From Methanosarcina siciliae T4/M (lineage in GTDB: Archaea; Halobacteriota; Methanosarcinia; Methanosarcinales; Methanosarcinaceae): DNA of 64,000 bases. The notes under the pieces were generated by a model that was given only the letters and a program-made list of their open reading frames with translations, made no database searches and was not told where the DNA came from. The stretch spans positions 1,860,001 through 1,924,000 of the forward strand of contig NZ_CP009506.1 of assembly GCF_000970085.1 (NCBI RefSeq). Reading direction: 5' to 3'. Each line of letters opens with the position of its first letter. Positions within the stretch are counted from its first letter, which is position 1. Below are positions 1 to 8,828 of the stretch, piece by piece. The translations under genes were made by a program, and so were the position numbers.

Positions 1-177
1 TCCTGAACGGAATCTCCCTATTATTTAGTTATGTGTCCAGGCAACCGGACCCCCTGTCTTTGAAGAAATGGAGACATAAATATCAGACACTGAAAAGCCG
101 ATTGTTATAATATTAACAATTTACCGGCTGGGTTCTAATTATTCTTAAAACACTCATGATGAATGGGCTGAAGTATT

Positions 178-864
178 ATGAACCAGAAAAACTCCGATCC
201 GAAAAATCCTCCCCGAAAAATTTCCCTTCTAAAAGAGATCGACTTTTACCTTGTAACCGACTCCGGACTCTCAAAGAAAGGGACTTTATCCGATGTAAGA
301 GAAGCAGTTGACGCAGGCTGCAAGATTGTGCAGTACCGGGAGAAAAACAAGAGCACAAAAGAAATGGTTGACGAAGCATCCGAAATTAAGAGAATCTGCA
401 GAGACAGAGCAATATTCCTTGTAAATGACCGGATTGACGTTGCTCTGGCAGTCGATGCGGACGGAGTTCACATAGGCCAGGATGACATGCCGATTGAAAT
501 CGCAAAAAAACTCCTGGGTCCGGAAAAGATTATCGGCCTCACCGTTCACAACGTAGAGGAAGCAGTCAAAGCCGAGGAAAGTGGTGCTGATTATATTGGA
601 TTGGGCTCCATCTTCGATACCTCAACAAAAAAAGATGCCGGAAAGGGGATCGGTCCTGCCAGCATAAGGGAAGTAAAAAACGCGATAAAAATTCCGGTCG
701 TCGCCATTGGCGGAATAAACAAGGAAAACTGCATACCTGTGGTTGAAAACGGAGCTGACAGCCTTGTTGCAATTTCTGCAGTCGTTTGCAGCGACGATGT
801 AAAAAGGGAAACCAGAGAGTTTATTGAGATTATTCGTCATATAAAAAACTCAGGCCGAAAATAA
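178..864 (+). CDS. thiE: Thiamine phosphate synthase ThiE
   Basis: 228-residue TIM-barrel enzyme that joins hydroxymethylpyrimidine diphosphate and thiazole phosphate to give thiamine phosphate in the cytoplasm. Visible family motifs are VQYREKN near residue 52 (phosphate and pyrimidine binding), FLVNDRIDVALAV near residue 80, DGVHIGQDDMP near residue 96, and IGLGSIFDTSTKKDA near residue 140. The C-terminal phosphate-binding segment VVAIGGINKEN follows at about residue 174. The length is usual for ThiE. The ATG at 178 has only a weak upstream purine stretch, but no better start lies in frame. It stands alone; the next gene converges from the other strand after a repeat-rich gap. Confidence 0.95.
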   Translation: MNQKNSDPKNPPRKISLLKEIDFYLVTDSGLSKKGTLSDVREAVDAGCKIVQYREKNKSTKEMVDEASEIKRICRDRAIFLVNDRIDVALAVDADGVHIGQDDMPIEIAKKLLGPEKIIGLTVHNVEEAVKAEESGADYIGLGSIFDTSTKKDAGKGIGPASIREVKNAIKIPVVAIGGINKENCIPVVENGADSLVAISAVVCSDDVKRETREFIEIIRHIKNSGRK

Positions 865-1002
865 TCAGCCGGTTAATATACTACCGGGCCTCGGGAACTT
901 GAACCTTTCCTTTTTCCTTACCCATGCCGTACAGGGATGGAGCCGGCCTGTTAGCAGAGAAATACCTTTTTTTGGCCCCCAAGGCCATTTCTCCAGAAGA
1001 TA

Positions 1003-1045
1003 GAACGTCTCCGTCAGTTTGTCTGGCGGCCCTTCACAAAAGTAG
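1003..1045 (+). repeat. Dispersed repeat module B, copy 1
   Basis: Contains TCCGTCAGTTTGTCTGGCGG followed by CCCTTC and an A-rich run. Closely similar stretches occur at 11690-11745 (same strand) and 19872-19912 (opposite strand). GTCAGTTTGTCTGGC can form a small hairpin. In all three places module A lies within 150-260 bases. Confidence 0.65.
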
Positions 1046-1195
1046 AATAACTAGAATTCCGGGCTGCCTCTACTTTCTTTTCCTCTTTTTTAGCGTTCTC
1101 ATCGTTTTTTTGGGAAAGACCGCTCTCCTGCATCTCTTTATTTTACCATTATTTTAAGTAAGTCTTCTTTGAGCATGGATTACTTTTTCCCATAG

Positions 1196-1300
1196 GCGTC
1201 TGCTTGAGAGTAACGAAACAGACCTCGTGCTGTTGCGATTACATCGCAACTCCCAGAAAATCTCCGATTTCCTGTGATCCCGAAGCGAAACTCGGGCGGG
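1196..1300 (+). repeat. Dispersed repeat module A, copy 1 (long form)
   Basis: Runs from GTCTGCTTGAGAGTAACGAA through CAGACCTCGTGC to CCCGAAGCGAAACTCGGG, which is itself a short palindromic hairpin. An inner block with TGTTGCGATTACATCGCAAC is shared only with the copy at 11888-11990, so these two are the long form. Other copies are at 3958-4022, 19560-19628 and 59586-59650. Confidence 0.7.
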
Positions 1301-1373
1301 AAATGAACGACATGATAAAGTGAATAAGGTTGTAACGGTAGTAGAAATTGTAATTTCAAACCTCATGGCAGGC

Positions 1374-2333
1374 TTAACGGAAAGCCTGCCGGCTGTCCCG
1401 ATCCCATTTCCATGGCTCGTCAAGGATATTGACAGTAACGTTTTCTATTCCTTTAATGCTCATTACTTTTCTCTTTACCTGAGTTTTAAAGTATTCTATC
1501 ATGGGGCAGGAACTCGATGTCAATACAAGATCTACATCTACATTTTTCCCGTCCACTATAACTTCCTTGACAAAACCCAGGTTGATGATATCTACTCCAA
1601 CTGCAGGATCGATCACATCTTTTAGCAGGGAATAAATCTGCTCATCTTTTTTGGGGAGGCTCTCTGAGCCTATAAAGGACAATGGCACGGGCGTGGTTGA
1701 TGCTTTTTCATGGGCCTGGAACCGTTCCTCTAACCTGCTCATGCGGTCAAGCACCTGACTTATTACGGTAAGCACGGGGTCTGGTAACTTATTGTGATCC
1801 AGCTGCTCTGAGGGTACGGACGACTGTGGCGTTCCTGCAATCCTGGCAGGGACTCCGACTACGGTGGCTTCGGGTGGGACTGACCGAACCACAACCGAAC
1901 CAGCACCTACTTTTGCCCCTCTTCCTACCGTAATTGGTCCGAGTACAATTGCACCTGAGCCGAGAACAGCATTATTTTCAATAGTGGGGTGTCGCTTTTT
2001 CTTCTCAAGGGCAGTCCCTCCGAGCACGACTCCCATGTATATGAGGACGTCATCCCCTACTTCGGCAGTTTCTCCGATTACCACTCCTGACCCGTGGTCA
2101 ATAAATACCCGATTCCCGAGCTTTGCTCCAGGATGTATTTCAATACCCGTGAGCGCCCTTGAGAGATGAGATGTCAAACGGGCAAGAAAAAAGAGGTCTT
2201 TGTTCCAGAGCGAGTGGGCTATCCGGTGCATCCAGATAGCATGCAGGCCCGGATAGCAGCAGAGCACTTCGAGTGTTGACCTTGCAGCTGGGTCTTTTTC
2301 AAAAACTGTTTTTATATCTTCCCTGATTCCCAT
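1374..2333 (-). CDS. cysE: Serine O-acetyltransferase with C-terminal MIP18/PaaD-like domain
   Basis: 319 residues in two domains. Residues about 1-170 are a short-form serine acetyltransferase: an N-terminal segment with LHAIWMHRIAH, then left-handed beta-helix hexapeptide repeats (GIEIHPGAKLG, IDHGSGVVIGETAEVGDD, VLGSGAIVLGPITVGRGAKV). The catalytic His is expected in IDHGSG. A linker to about residue 235 leads to a MIP18/PaaD-type domain (DPAVGVDIINLGFV, later SSSCPM with the family's conserved Cys). The enzyme makes O-acetylserine for CysK. It lies 42 bases downstream of cysK on the same strand, so the two are probably cotranscribed. The fusion ties cysteine synthesis to a domain usually linked with iron-sulfur assembly; that link is inference. 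Confidence 0.93.
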   Translation of the reverse strand: MGIREDIKTVFEKDPAARSTLEVLCCYPGLHAIWMHRIAHSLWNKDLFFLARLTSHLSRALTGIEIHPGAKLGNRVFIDHGSGVVIGETAEVGDDVLIYMGVVLGGTALEKKKRHPTIENNAVLGSGAIVLGPITVGRGAKVGAGSVVVRSVPPEATVVGVPARIAGTPQSSVPSEQLDHNKLPDPVLTVISQVLDRMSRLEERFQAHEKASTTPVPLSFIGSESLPKKDEQIYSLLKDVIDPAVGVDIINLGFVKEVIVDGKNVDVDLVLTSSSCPMIEYFKTQVKRKVMSIKGIENVTVNILDEPWKWDRDSRQAFR

Positions 2334-2375
2334 TTGAATCTTCCAGTATGGTTGAAAGTAGATCAGTCAAATAGT

Positions 2376-3302
2376 TCAGTCAAACAGATCCGTGCTCAGA
2401 TAACGCTCTCCAGTGTCCGGCAGGATGACAACAATCGTCTTTCCGCTCATGTCTTTCCTGGATGCTACCTGCAGGGCTGCGTATGTGGCTGCTCCTGAAG
2501 ATATGCCTGCAAGAATGCCTTCTTCTCTGGCCAACCTTCTAGCCATGTTAATGGCCTTATCTGAAGGGACTTTGATAATTTCGTCGATAAGGCCGAGTTC
2601 GAGGACATCCGGGATAAAACCCGCACCTATTCCCTGGATCCTGTGCGGGCCAGGGCTTCCGCCGCTGAGTACGGGAGATTCGGCAGGTTCGACCGCAATC
2701 GCCCCGAATCCGGGTTTCCTTTTCTTGAGGACTCCGGCAATACCTGTGATTGTCCCTCCTGTCCCCACGCCTGCTACGAGAACATCCGCTTTCCCATCCG
2801 TATCTCTCCAGATCTCCTCGGAAGTTGTCCTGCGGTGGACCTCAGGGTTTGCAGGGTTCTGAAATTGCTGTGGCATATAGTAAAGATCGGGGTCCTCTGC
2901 AGCTATCTGTTCTGCTTTATTGACTGCCCCTTTCATTCCTTCGGAGCCCGGAGTCAGGACTAGTTCTGCGCCCAGAGCTTTCAGCAGCTTTCTTCGTTCT
3001 ATGCTCATCGTCTCAGGCATAACAAGGATGAGTTTATAGCCACGGGCAGCACACACCCCTGCAAGGGCGATTCCGGTGTTCCCGCTTGTGGCTTCAACAA
3101 TTGTGGTGCCTTTTTTGATTTTTCCTTCACGTTCGGATTCTTCAAGCATTGCCAGTCCGATTCTGTCCTTTACGCTCCCCATCGGGTTAAAGGACTCCAC
3201 CTTAACCAGCACATCCGCATGCAGACCTTCAGTGATGTGGTTTAAGCGGACAAGCGGTGTGTTCCCGATTGTCCGGGTTATGTCCGAGTATATTTGACCC
3301 AT
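2376..3302 (-). CDS. cysK: Cysteine synthase A (O-acetylserine sulfhydrylase)
   Basis: 308-residue PLP enzyme that converts O-acetylserine and sulfide to cysteine. The PLP lysine lies in NPMGSVKDRIG near residue 40, followed by the Asn loop TSGNTGIALA. The phosphate-binding GTGGTITG and the C-terminal LPDTGERYLST are both present. I chose the ATG at 3302 because GGTGA sits 6 bases upstream and the protein then begins MGQIYSDITRTIGNTPLVRL, as in the family. Longer in-frame starts to 3416 add an unlikely leader. It is the first gene of a cysK-cysE pair. Bacterial-type cysteine synthesis is patchy in methanogens, which fits gene transfer into the lineage. Confidence 0.96.
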   Translation of the reverse strand: MGQIYSDITRTIGNTPLVRLNHITEGLHADVLVKVESFNPMGSVKDRIGLAMLEESEREGKIKKGTTIVEATSGNTGIALAGVCAARGYKLILVMPETMSIERRKLLKALGAELVLTPGSEGMKGAVNKAEQIAAEDPDLYYMPQQFQNPANPEVHRRTTSEEIWRDTDGKADVLVAGVGTGGTITGIAGVLKKRKPGFGAIAVEPAESPVLSGGSPGPHRIQGIGAGFIPDVLELGLIDEIIKVPSDKAINMARRLAREEGILAGISSGAATYAALQVASRKDMSGKTIVVILPDTGERYLSTDLFD

Positions 3303-3509
3303 CTCTTTCACCGTTTCGTTTCTCATTTTCCTGAAATCTGCTTTTCTCCGCAGTTTATTCCGACCTGAATTGATCCTGACAATAACCTGATTAAGGAGTA
3401 TACAGGAAAAATTCACAATTGTGAATTATATATGATCTTGGATATAAAGTTATCGAGCAGGCTGTGTAAGGCAATTAACTGAAAGGAAGAAAGGAGTAGT
3501 GTCCTCAAA

Positions 3510-3788
3510 TTATTGAACAGGAACTCTAAACGTTAATAGTTCCTTTAAACTCCATATGTGATCAGTTATTCCCTCTTCCATTGCTGGAGTCCTTTGGAAC
3601 CATTTTCTGTTTCCAGAGTTTATTCCTAATCTTAGAGGCTTATGAGGTTTTATGAAGTTATACCATGCCCGGAATAAATCAAACGCTTTCGTATGCATCA
3701 TTGAGTTCGAAAAATATTGTTCTTCTGGTTTCACTAAAACAACGTTTACAGGTTTTACATTTAAGCAGAATGTGATTGTTTTTACCAT
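3510..3788 (-). pseudogene. C-terminal fragment of a DDE-type transposase
   Basis: 92 residues resembling only the end of an integrase-core transposase: FRAWYNFIKPHKPLRL followed by TPAMEEGITDHIWSLKELL. The DDE catalytic core is absent, so this is a remnant and not a working gene. I see no clear inverted repeats around it. The assignment to a named IS family is uncertain. Confidence 0.6.
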
Positions 3789-4120
3789 ATCTCTTTAAGG
3801 ACTATATTTCCTTGATTTTTAATTCCATGATCAATGCAGTCTTATATACGTAAATTTCAAGTATGACTTTATTCAGTTATCACGTTATTGTTTTTCTCTA
3901 CCTGAAAAAATGCCGGAAATGATCTTTGATGAAGAAAAGTAATAATAAACCCATAATTAGACCTCTTGAGCGAGCAAAGCGAGCGAAAAGGACCTCATGC
4001 TCCCGAAGTGAAATTCGGGCGGTGCAACAAATACATTAATAATGAGTTATGACTATTCACCTACGTTTCAGCTTCATTCTCATAATTACGTTTAATTTAC
4101 CCCCGAATTAAGGTGAATTT
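3789..4120. other. Intergenic region upstream of aspS with solo repeat module A
   Basis: AT-rich gap between the transposase remnant and aspS. It carries one solo copy of module A (3958-4022) and the aspS promoter region. No other gene is seen. Confidence 0.5.
3958..4022 (+). repeat. Dispersed repeat module A, copy 2 (solo)
   Basis: Contains GAGCGAGCAAAGCGAGCGAA, GGACCTCATGC, then CCCGAAGTGAAATTCGGGC. It matches the copy at 59586-59650 read on the opposite strand. No core or B module is visible beside it. Confidence 0.7.
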
Positions 4121-5455
4121 ATGTCTTTAGCAAATCTCAGAACACATTATACAGCCGACGTCAAACCTGAAAAAGTTGATAACGGCCAGAAAATTACCCT
4201 TGCAGGCTGGGTCTATGAGGTCAGAGACCTCGGAGGGATCTGTTTCGTTGTTCTCAGGGACAGGGAAGGAAAGGCTCAGGTTACACTTGTAAAGAAAAAA
4301 ATTGACAAAGAACTCTTCGATGCAGCAAGAAGGCTAGTCCGAGAGTCCGTGATTTCCGTAACCGGTTCTGTCAAGTTTGAAGAAAAAGCTCCGAACGGCT
4401 ACGAACTGCTTCCTGAAGAGATCAAGGTCCTGAACGTTTCAGGTTCTCCCCTTCCGATGGACACGACCGGAAAAGTAGAAGCCGAACTGGACACAAGGCT
4501 TGACTCCCGTTTCATTGACCTGAGAAGAGCCGAGACGACTGCGGTTTTTAAGATAAGGCACGAGTCTCTCCAGGCGATCAGGGAATATTTTGTCAAGAAT
4601 AACTTTATTGAGACCGCAACCCCCAAGGTCGTTGCTACCGCAACCGAAGGCGGAACTGCCCTTTTCCCTATCACTTATTTTGACAGGGAAGCTTTCCTTA
4701 ACCAGAGCCCCCAGCTCTTCAAACAAATCCTCATGGGCGGCGGTTTTGACAGGGTCTTTGAAATCGGGCCCATCTTCAGGGCAGAGGAACACGATACCCG
4801 CAGGCACTTAAACGAAGCCACTTCTATCGATGTGGAAGTCAGTTTTGCCGACCACTTTGATGTAATGGAAATTCTGGAAAACCTGGTTGCTTATGTCTAT
4901 ACCCGGGTAATTGAGAACTGCAAAGCCTCCCTTGAAATACTCGGGGTTGAGTTGAAGGTTCCGAAGACTCCTTTCCTGAAACTTACCTATGACGAGGTAA
5001 TTGAGATCGTAAACAGCCGCTGTGAAGAAAAAATGCACTGGGGAGATGACCTTGGTACCCTCGGTGAACACACGGTCGGAAATTATGTCTACGAAACAAC
5101 AGGCGAATCCCACTACTTTATCATCGACTGGCCAACAGAGATCAAACCTTTCTATGCCATGCCTTATGAGGACAGGCCTGAGTTCAGCAAGTCCTTTGAC
5201 ATGATGCACCGCACAATGGAGCTTTCTTCGGGAGCCCAGCGGATTCACATTCCTGAGCTGCTCAAGAGCCGGATCGAGTCTCAGGGCCTGAATCCTGATG
5301 GTTTTGAGTTCTACCTTAAAGCCTTCGAATACGGAATGCCCCCTCATGCAGGCTGGGGAATGGGCTGTGAGCGTTTTATCATGACAATGCTCGGAACTGA
5401 AAACATCAGAGATACGGTACTCTTCCCGAGGGACAGGAGAAGACTTTCTCCCTGA
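4121..5455 (+). CDS. aspS: Aspartyl-tRNA synthetase, archaeal type
   Basis: 444-residue class II synthetase that charges tRNA with aspartate. The N-terminal OB-fold anticodon domain spans about residues 18-105. The catalytic domain shows ETATPKVVATATEGG, the substrate region LNQSPQLFKQILM, motif 2 as FRAEEHDTRRHLNE, and motif 3 as GWGMGCERFIMTMLG near the C-terminus. There is no bacterial GAD insertion, so it is the archaeal/eukaryotic form. Whether it also charges tRNA-Asn cannot be decided from the sequence alone. AGGTGAATTT precedes the ATG at 4121. rpiA follows on the same strand after 90 bases. Confidence 0.97.
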   Translation: MSLANLRTHYTADVKPEKVDNGQKITLAGWVYEVRDLGGICFVVLRDREGKAQVTLVKKKIDKELFDAARRLVRESVISVTGSVKFEEKAPNGYELLPEEIKVLNVSGSPLPMDTTGKVEAELDTRLDSRFIDLRRAETTAVFKIRHESLQAIREYFVKNNFIETATPKVVATATEGGTALFPITYFDREAFLNQSPQLFKQILMGGGFDRVFEIGPIFRAEEHDTRRHLNEATSIDVEVSFADHFDVMEILENLVAYVYTRVIENCKASLEILGVELKVPKTPFLKLTYDEVIEIVNSRCEEKMHWGDDLGTLGEHTVGNYVYETTGESHYFIIDWPTEIKPFYAMPYEDRPEFSKSFDMMHRTMELSSGAQRIHIPELLKSRIESQGLNPDGFEFYLKAFEYGMPPHAGWGMGCERFIMTMLGTENIRDTVLFPRDRRRLSP

Positions 5456-5545
5456 TCCTCCCATTTTTTCCTTTTAAGCTTGAAAGGACATCCTGTTTTT
5501 GAAAAATATTTTTTCCTTTTTTAGAGCTGAAAGGCGGAACATAAC

Positions 5546-6250
5546 ATGACGGAAAGAAATACTTCTACTGATTCCCCAGAAAAAAGGACAGCAGGAATTG
5601 CTGCAGCAGGACTTGTCAGCTCCGGGATGCTTGTAGGACTCGGGACAGGCTCAACCGTTGCATACACAATAAAGGAACTCGGGCGCAGGGTGAGGGAGGA
5701 AGGGCTCGATATCCTGGGAGTAGTTACCTCTTACCAGTCCGAGATGCTCGCAATAGAGGCCGGGATCAGGCTGACAACCCTTGCCCAGCACCCCGAACTG
5801 GACCTTGCCATTGACGGGGCTGACCAGATCGATTCCGAACTCCGTGCGATTAAAGGAGGAGGAGCGGCTCATACAAGAGAAAAAATAGTTTCTGTTTCTG
5901 CAAAACGGTTTGTGGTTATAGTCGACGAGTCGAAAACGAGCAAGCAGCTTGATAAACTCGTGCCTGTGGAAGTCCTGCCTTTTGCAAAAGAACCTGTGGT
6001 AAAAAAGATCCGGGAACTGGGCGGAAAACCCCAGCTCAGGTCTGCTGTAAAAAAAGACGGGCCTGTAATAACCGACAATGGAAATTTTGTCCTTGACGTC
6101 GAATTTGGAGTTATAAAAGAACCTGAGGCACTCGCCCTTCAACTATCTTCAATCCCGGGTGTAGTTGGGCATGGGATTTTTTGCAATGTGGACGAGCTTT
6201 ACATAGGGAACAAGGACGGGTCTGTGAAGGTTATAACCCGGCAGAAATAA
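5546..6250 (+). CDS. rpiA: Ribose-5-phosphate isomerase A
   Basis: 234 residues. It interconverts ribose 5-phosphate and ribulose 5-phosphate, supplying ribose for nucleotides in an organism that mostly lacks the oxidative pentose phosphate pathway. Family motifs are GLGTGSTVAYTIKEL near residue 31, the catalytic-loop motif DGADQID near residue 90, and KGGGAAHTREKIV near residue 102 with the catalytic Lys region. The length is usual. An AGGCGGAAC stretch lies just upstream of the ATG. It could share a transcript with aspS, since they are 90 bases apart. Confidence 0.96.
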   Translation: MTERNTSTDSPEKRTAGIAAAGLVSSGMLVGLGTGSTVAYTIKELGRRVREEGLDILGVVTSYQSEMLAIEAGIRLTTLAQHPELDLAIDGADQIDSELRAIKGGGAAHTREKIVSVSAKRFVVIVDESKTSKQLDKLVPVEVLPFAKEPVVKKIRELGGKPQLRSAVKKDGPVITDNGNFVLDVEFGVIKEPEALALQLSSIPGVVGHGIFCNVDELYIGNKDGSVKVITRQK

Positions 6251-6632
6251 ACAGGATTCCAAAAAATTAAAGCCAGGAGTTAAAGAGAGAAGGGTTTCCT
6301 GGAAGTGCTTCTTAGAAGTGCTTCCTGCAAACGTTTTCCTTCAGGTTCCTGTGGCAAGCAGGATACAGGTTACTGCCTTTTTCATCTCAAGCATAACAGG
6401 AAGCAGAACCAGTGTTCTTTTTGTAAAGCTGCAGGTCTTACCGGTATATTTTTATAGAAGTATTATCAGTAATTTCCTGATCAATTACAATTTGCAAGAT
6501 TAACAAATCGTTCAAAACAGGGTTCTTGGGTCCGATACCTGAGAGCAAGCAGCCGCAAGCCGGATAATAATTCAAATTATCGATCATTTATCCTTCAATT
6601 CGTACTATAGATTTTCAGGAGGTTTTGTTCAA
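6251..6632. other. Intergenic region upstream of the thermosome gene
   Basis: About 380 bases without a convincing gene. AGGAGGTTTT at about 6616-6625 is the ribosome binding site of the thermosome gene. The promoter presumably lies in the AT-rich part between 6480 and 6600, but I cannot single out one TATA box. Confidence 0.4.
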
Positions 6633-8276
6633 ATGGATAAAGGTGGCCAGCCAGTCTTCATAATAGATCCGAATAAAGAACAAACAAAGGGAAGAGACGC
6701 ACTAAGCATGAATATTGCAGCTGCAAAAGCAGTGGCAACCATAGTTAAGAGTACGCTTGGACCCCGGGGCATGGACAAGATGCTTGTGAATCCTCTGGGA
6801 GACATCACCATCACAAATGATGGTGCCACTATATTACATGACATGGACATCGAGCATCCTACAGCCAAGATGATTGTAGAAGTTGCCCAGTCTCTGGAAA
6901 GTTCTGCCGGGGACGGGACAACAAGCGCGGTCGTGTTCACAGGTGCCCTGCTGGAAAAAGCCGAGAACCTTATTGAAAAGGGAGTTCATCCTGCAGTTGT
7001 TGTCAAAGGGTACAGACTTGCAGCCGAGAAAGCTGTTGAGATGTTTGAGAACCTGGCAGTTTCCGCGGGCGAGGAAGACCGAAACCTGCTTGTAAAGACT
7101 GCAAGCACCTCTATCACTGGCAAGGCTTCCGAAAAATATAACCTTTTGATCGCAGAGCTCTGTGTGAGTGCAGTGCTTGCGATTCACGAGGGAGGGAAAG
7201 CCGACCTTAAACATGTCATCCTTACAAAAGATGTAGGTGGGCGTGTTGAGGATACGGAATTCGTAGAAGGAGTTGTAATCGATAAGGTTGCACTCGATAA
7301 GAGTTCCCCTCTAAAAATTGTAAATCCCAATATCGCGCTTATTGATACCCCTATGGAAACCGGAAAGACCGCAAACAAGGCAAAGCTGCAGATCAGTACC
7401 GTAAGCGAGATTGAAAATTTCGTGAAACAGGAAGATGCTTCCCTTTTTAAGATGGCGGATTACATTATCAGGGCAGGCGCAAATGCTGTCTTCTGCTCAA
7501 AAGGCATGGATGACAAGATTGCAGCTTACCTCCAGAGCAGGGGAATCTACGCAACCCGCAGGGTGAAAAACGACGATATGCAGCACCTTGCTGACGCTAC
7601 TGGAGGAAGACCTGTCCGGAACATCAAGGAACTCACGGATAAAGAACTCGGGCATGCGGGGCTTCTTGAGCAGGACAGGGACGAAGACCAGGGCAAAACC
7701 TATCTCAGGGACTGCAGGGGTGCAAAATCGGTCTCAATCGTGCTGCGCGGCGGGACCGAGCATGTGGTGGACAATCTGGAACGTGCAATTGATGATGCCC
7801 TCAGAGTTGTGAAATGTGTGGTCGAAGACGGCAAAGTCGTTGCCGGAGGCGGGGCTTCGGAAATGGAAGTTGCACTCTCCATCCGTTCCTATGCTTCCAG
7901 CATAGGCGGGCGTGAACAGACGGCAATCACAGCTTTTGCCGAAGCTCTTGAAGAAATCCCAAGGACAATTGCAAGAAATGCAGGCCTGGATGCTATCGAT
8001 TCCGTCCTCAACCTCCGTGCAAAGCATGCAGAAAACAAAAATGCCGGTTTAAACATTCAGACCGGTGCTGCTGAAGATATGCTTGAAAAGGGTGTTGTTG
8101 ATCCCCTCAGGGTAAAGGTCAACGCTATCAAAGCAGGATCCGAAGCTGCAACAATGGTACTCCGCGTGGACAGTATGCTTCGTGCCCAGCGTGCCGATAT
8201 GCAGGATGTCAAACCCGAGCATATGGCAAGTACCTACGACGGCATGTCAGCCCCTGCTCTTAATATGCACAGGTAA
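6633..8276 (+). CDS. Thermosome subunit (group II chaperonin)
   Basis: 547-residue archaeal chaperonin subunit that assembles into double rings and refolds proteins with ATP. Near the N-terminus are the nucleotide-binding stretches STLGPRGMDKML and TITNDGATIL, then GDGTTSAVVFTGALLEKAE. The C-terminal equatorial domain has VVAGGGASEMEVAL and NAGLDAIDSVLNLRA. The C-terminal tail is short and ends ALNMHR. AGGAGG sits 8 bases upstream of the ATG. Methanosarcina species usually have several chaperonin subunits; which paralogue this is cannot be told here. A terminator-like hairpin follows at 8351-8380. Confidence 0.96.
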   Translation: MDKGGQPVFIIDPNKEQTKGRDALSMNIAAAKAVATIVKSTLGPRGMDKMLVNPLGDITITNDGATILHDMDIEHPTAKMIVEVAQSLESSAGDGTTSAVVFTGALLEKAENLIEKGVHPAVVVKGYRLAAEKAVEMFENLAVSAGEEDRNLLVKTASTSITGKASEKYNLLIAELCVSAVLAIHEGGKADLKHVILTKDVGGRVEDTEFVEGVVIDKVALDKSSPLKIVNPNIALIDTPMETGKTANKAKLQISTVSEIENFVKQEDASLFKMADYIIRAGANAVFCSKGMDDKIAAYLQSRGIYATRRVKNDDMQHLADATGGRPVRNIKELTDKELGHAGLLEQDRDEDQGKTYLRDCRGAKSVSIVLRGGTEHVVDNLERAIDDALRVVKCVVEDGKVVAGGGASEMEVALSIRSYASSIGGREQTAITAFAEALEEIPRTIARNAGLDAIDSVLNLRAKHAENKNAGLNIQTGAAEDMLEKGVVDPLRVKVNAIKAGSEAATMVLRVDSMLRAQRADMQDVKPEHMASTYDGMSAPALNMHR

Positions 8277-8828
8277 AACCTTAACCCTTTAGGTTTAACC
8301 ATTTAATAGGATGAAATTTAAAATGAAGTAACCTGTTTATTGCAGGAAAAGTTGCAGATTATTTCTGCAGCTTCTTTTTTAAAAGAAGTGTTCTCACTTC
8401 TGGATTCTATTTCTTCATTAAAGGCGCCTCTTCCGTTTTTAGGAGGGAAAAAGATCCTGGATCGATACCGACCGCTGCAGCCCCTGAGGAGCTTCAAAGA
8501 ACAAGCCGTTTTGTGACGGATATTAAAGCATATTGTGGTTTATTAAGGATTAAACAGCTACGTATTTTATTTTATAACATAAAATGTATAAATAAAAATT
8601 ATTCATAAAAAGGTTTCTATTACTTCACCTTTTTTCAAATTTCTCTGTGCAAATACGCCTCTGCCTTTCCCTGGTGCGTCTTTAACACTTATCAATGACA
8701 TCTGATCAGGCTCCTGTATTTATTATAATTTGCCTGAAAATCGTCTAAATTATTTTGGTAAGGTATGGAATTTTAAAGTTTCCCTCTAAAAGATTCTCCG
8801 GAAGATCCCGAAGAAACTCCAGCCCCTT
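8277..8828. other. Intergenic region between thermosome and H+-ATPase
   Basis: About 550 AT-rich bases between two convergent genes. Apart from the hairpin with a T-tract at 8351-8380 I see no gene, RNA or repeat. Confidence 0.4.
8351..8380 (+). terminator. Hairpin plus T-tract after the thermosome gene
   Basis: GTTGCAGA and TCTGCAGC form an 8-bp stem (one G-T pair) around a 5-base loop, followed at once by TTCTTTTTT. It lies 75 bases after the thermosome stop codon, where a transcript end is expected. Confidence 0.5.

Larger units (their letters stand above)
865..1373. other. Intergenic region carrying a composite repeat
   Basis: About 500 bases between the converging thiE and cysE. It holds the three modules of a dispersed repeat: module B (about 1003-1045), the core (about 1104-1132) and module A (about 1196-1300). 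The short open frames here lie across the repeat and show no protein-like features, so I call no gene. Confidence 0.6.

Noticed and set aside
924..1157. Plus-strand open frame of 77 codons after thiE
   Set aside because: It lies across the dispersed repeat, has no ribosome binding site, and the product is mostly hydrophobic low-complexity sequence.
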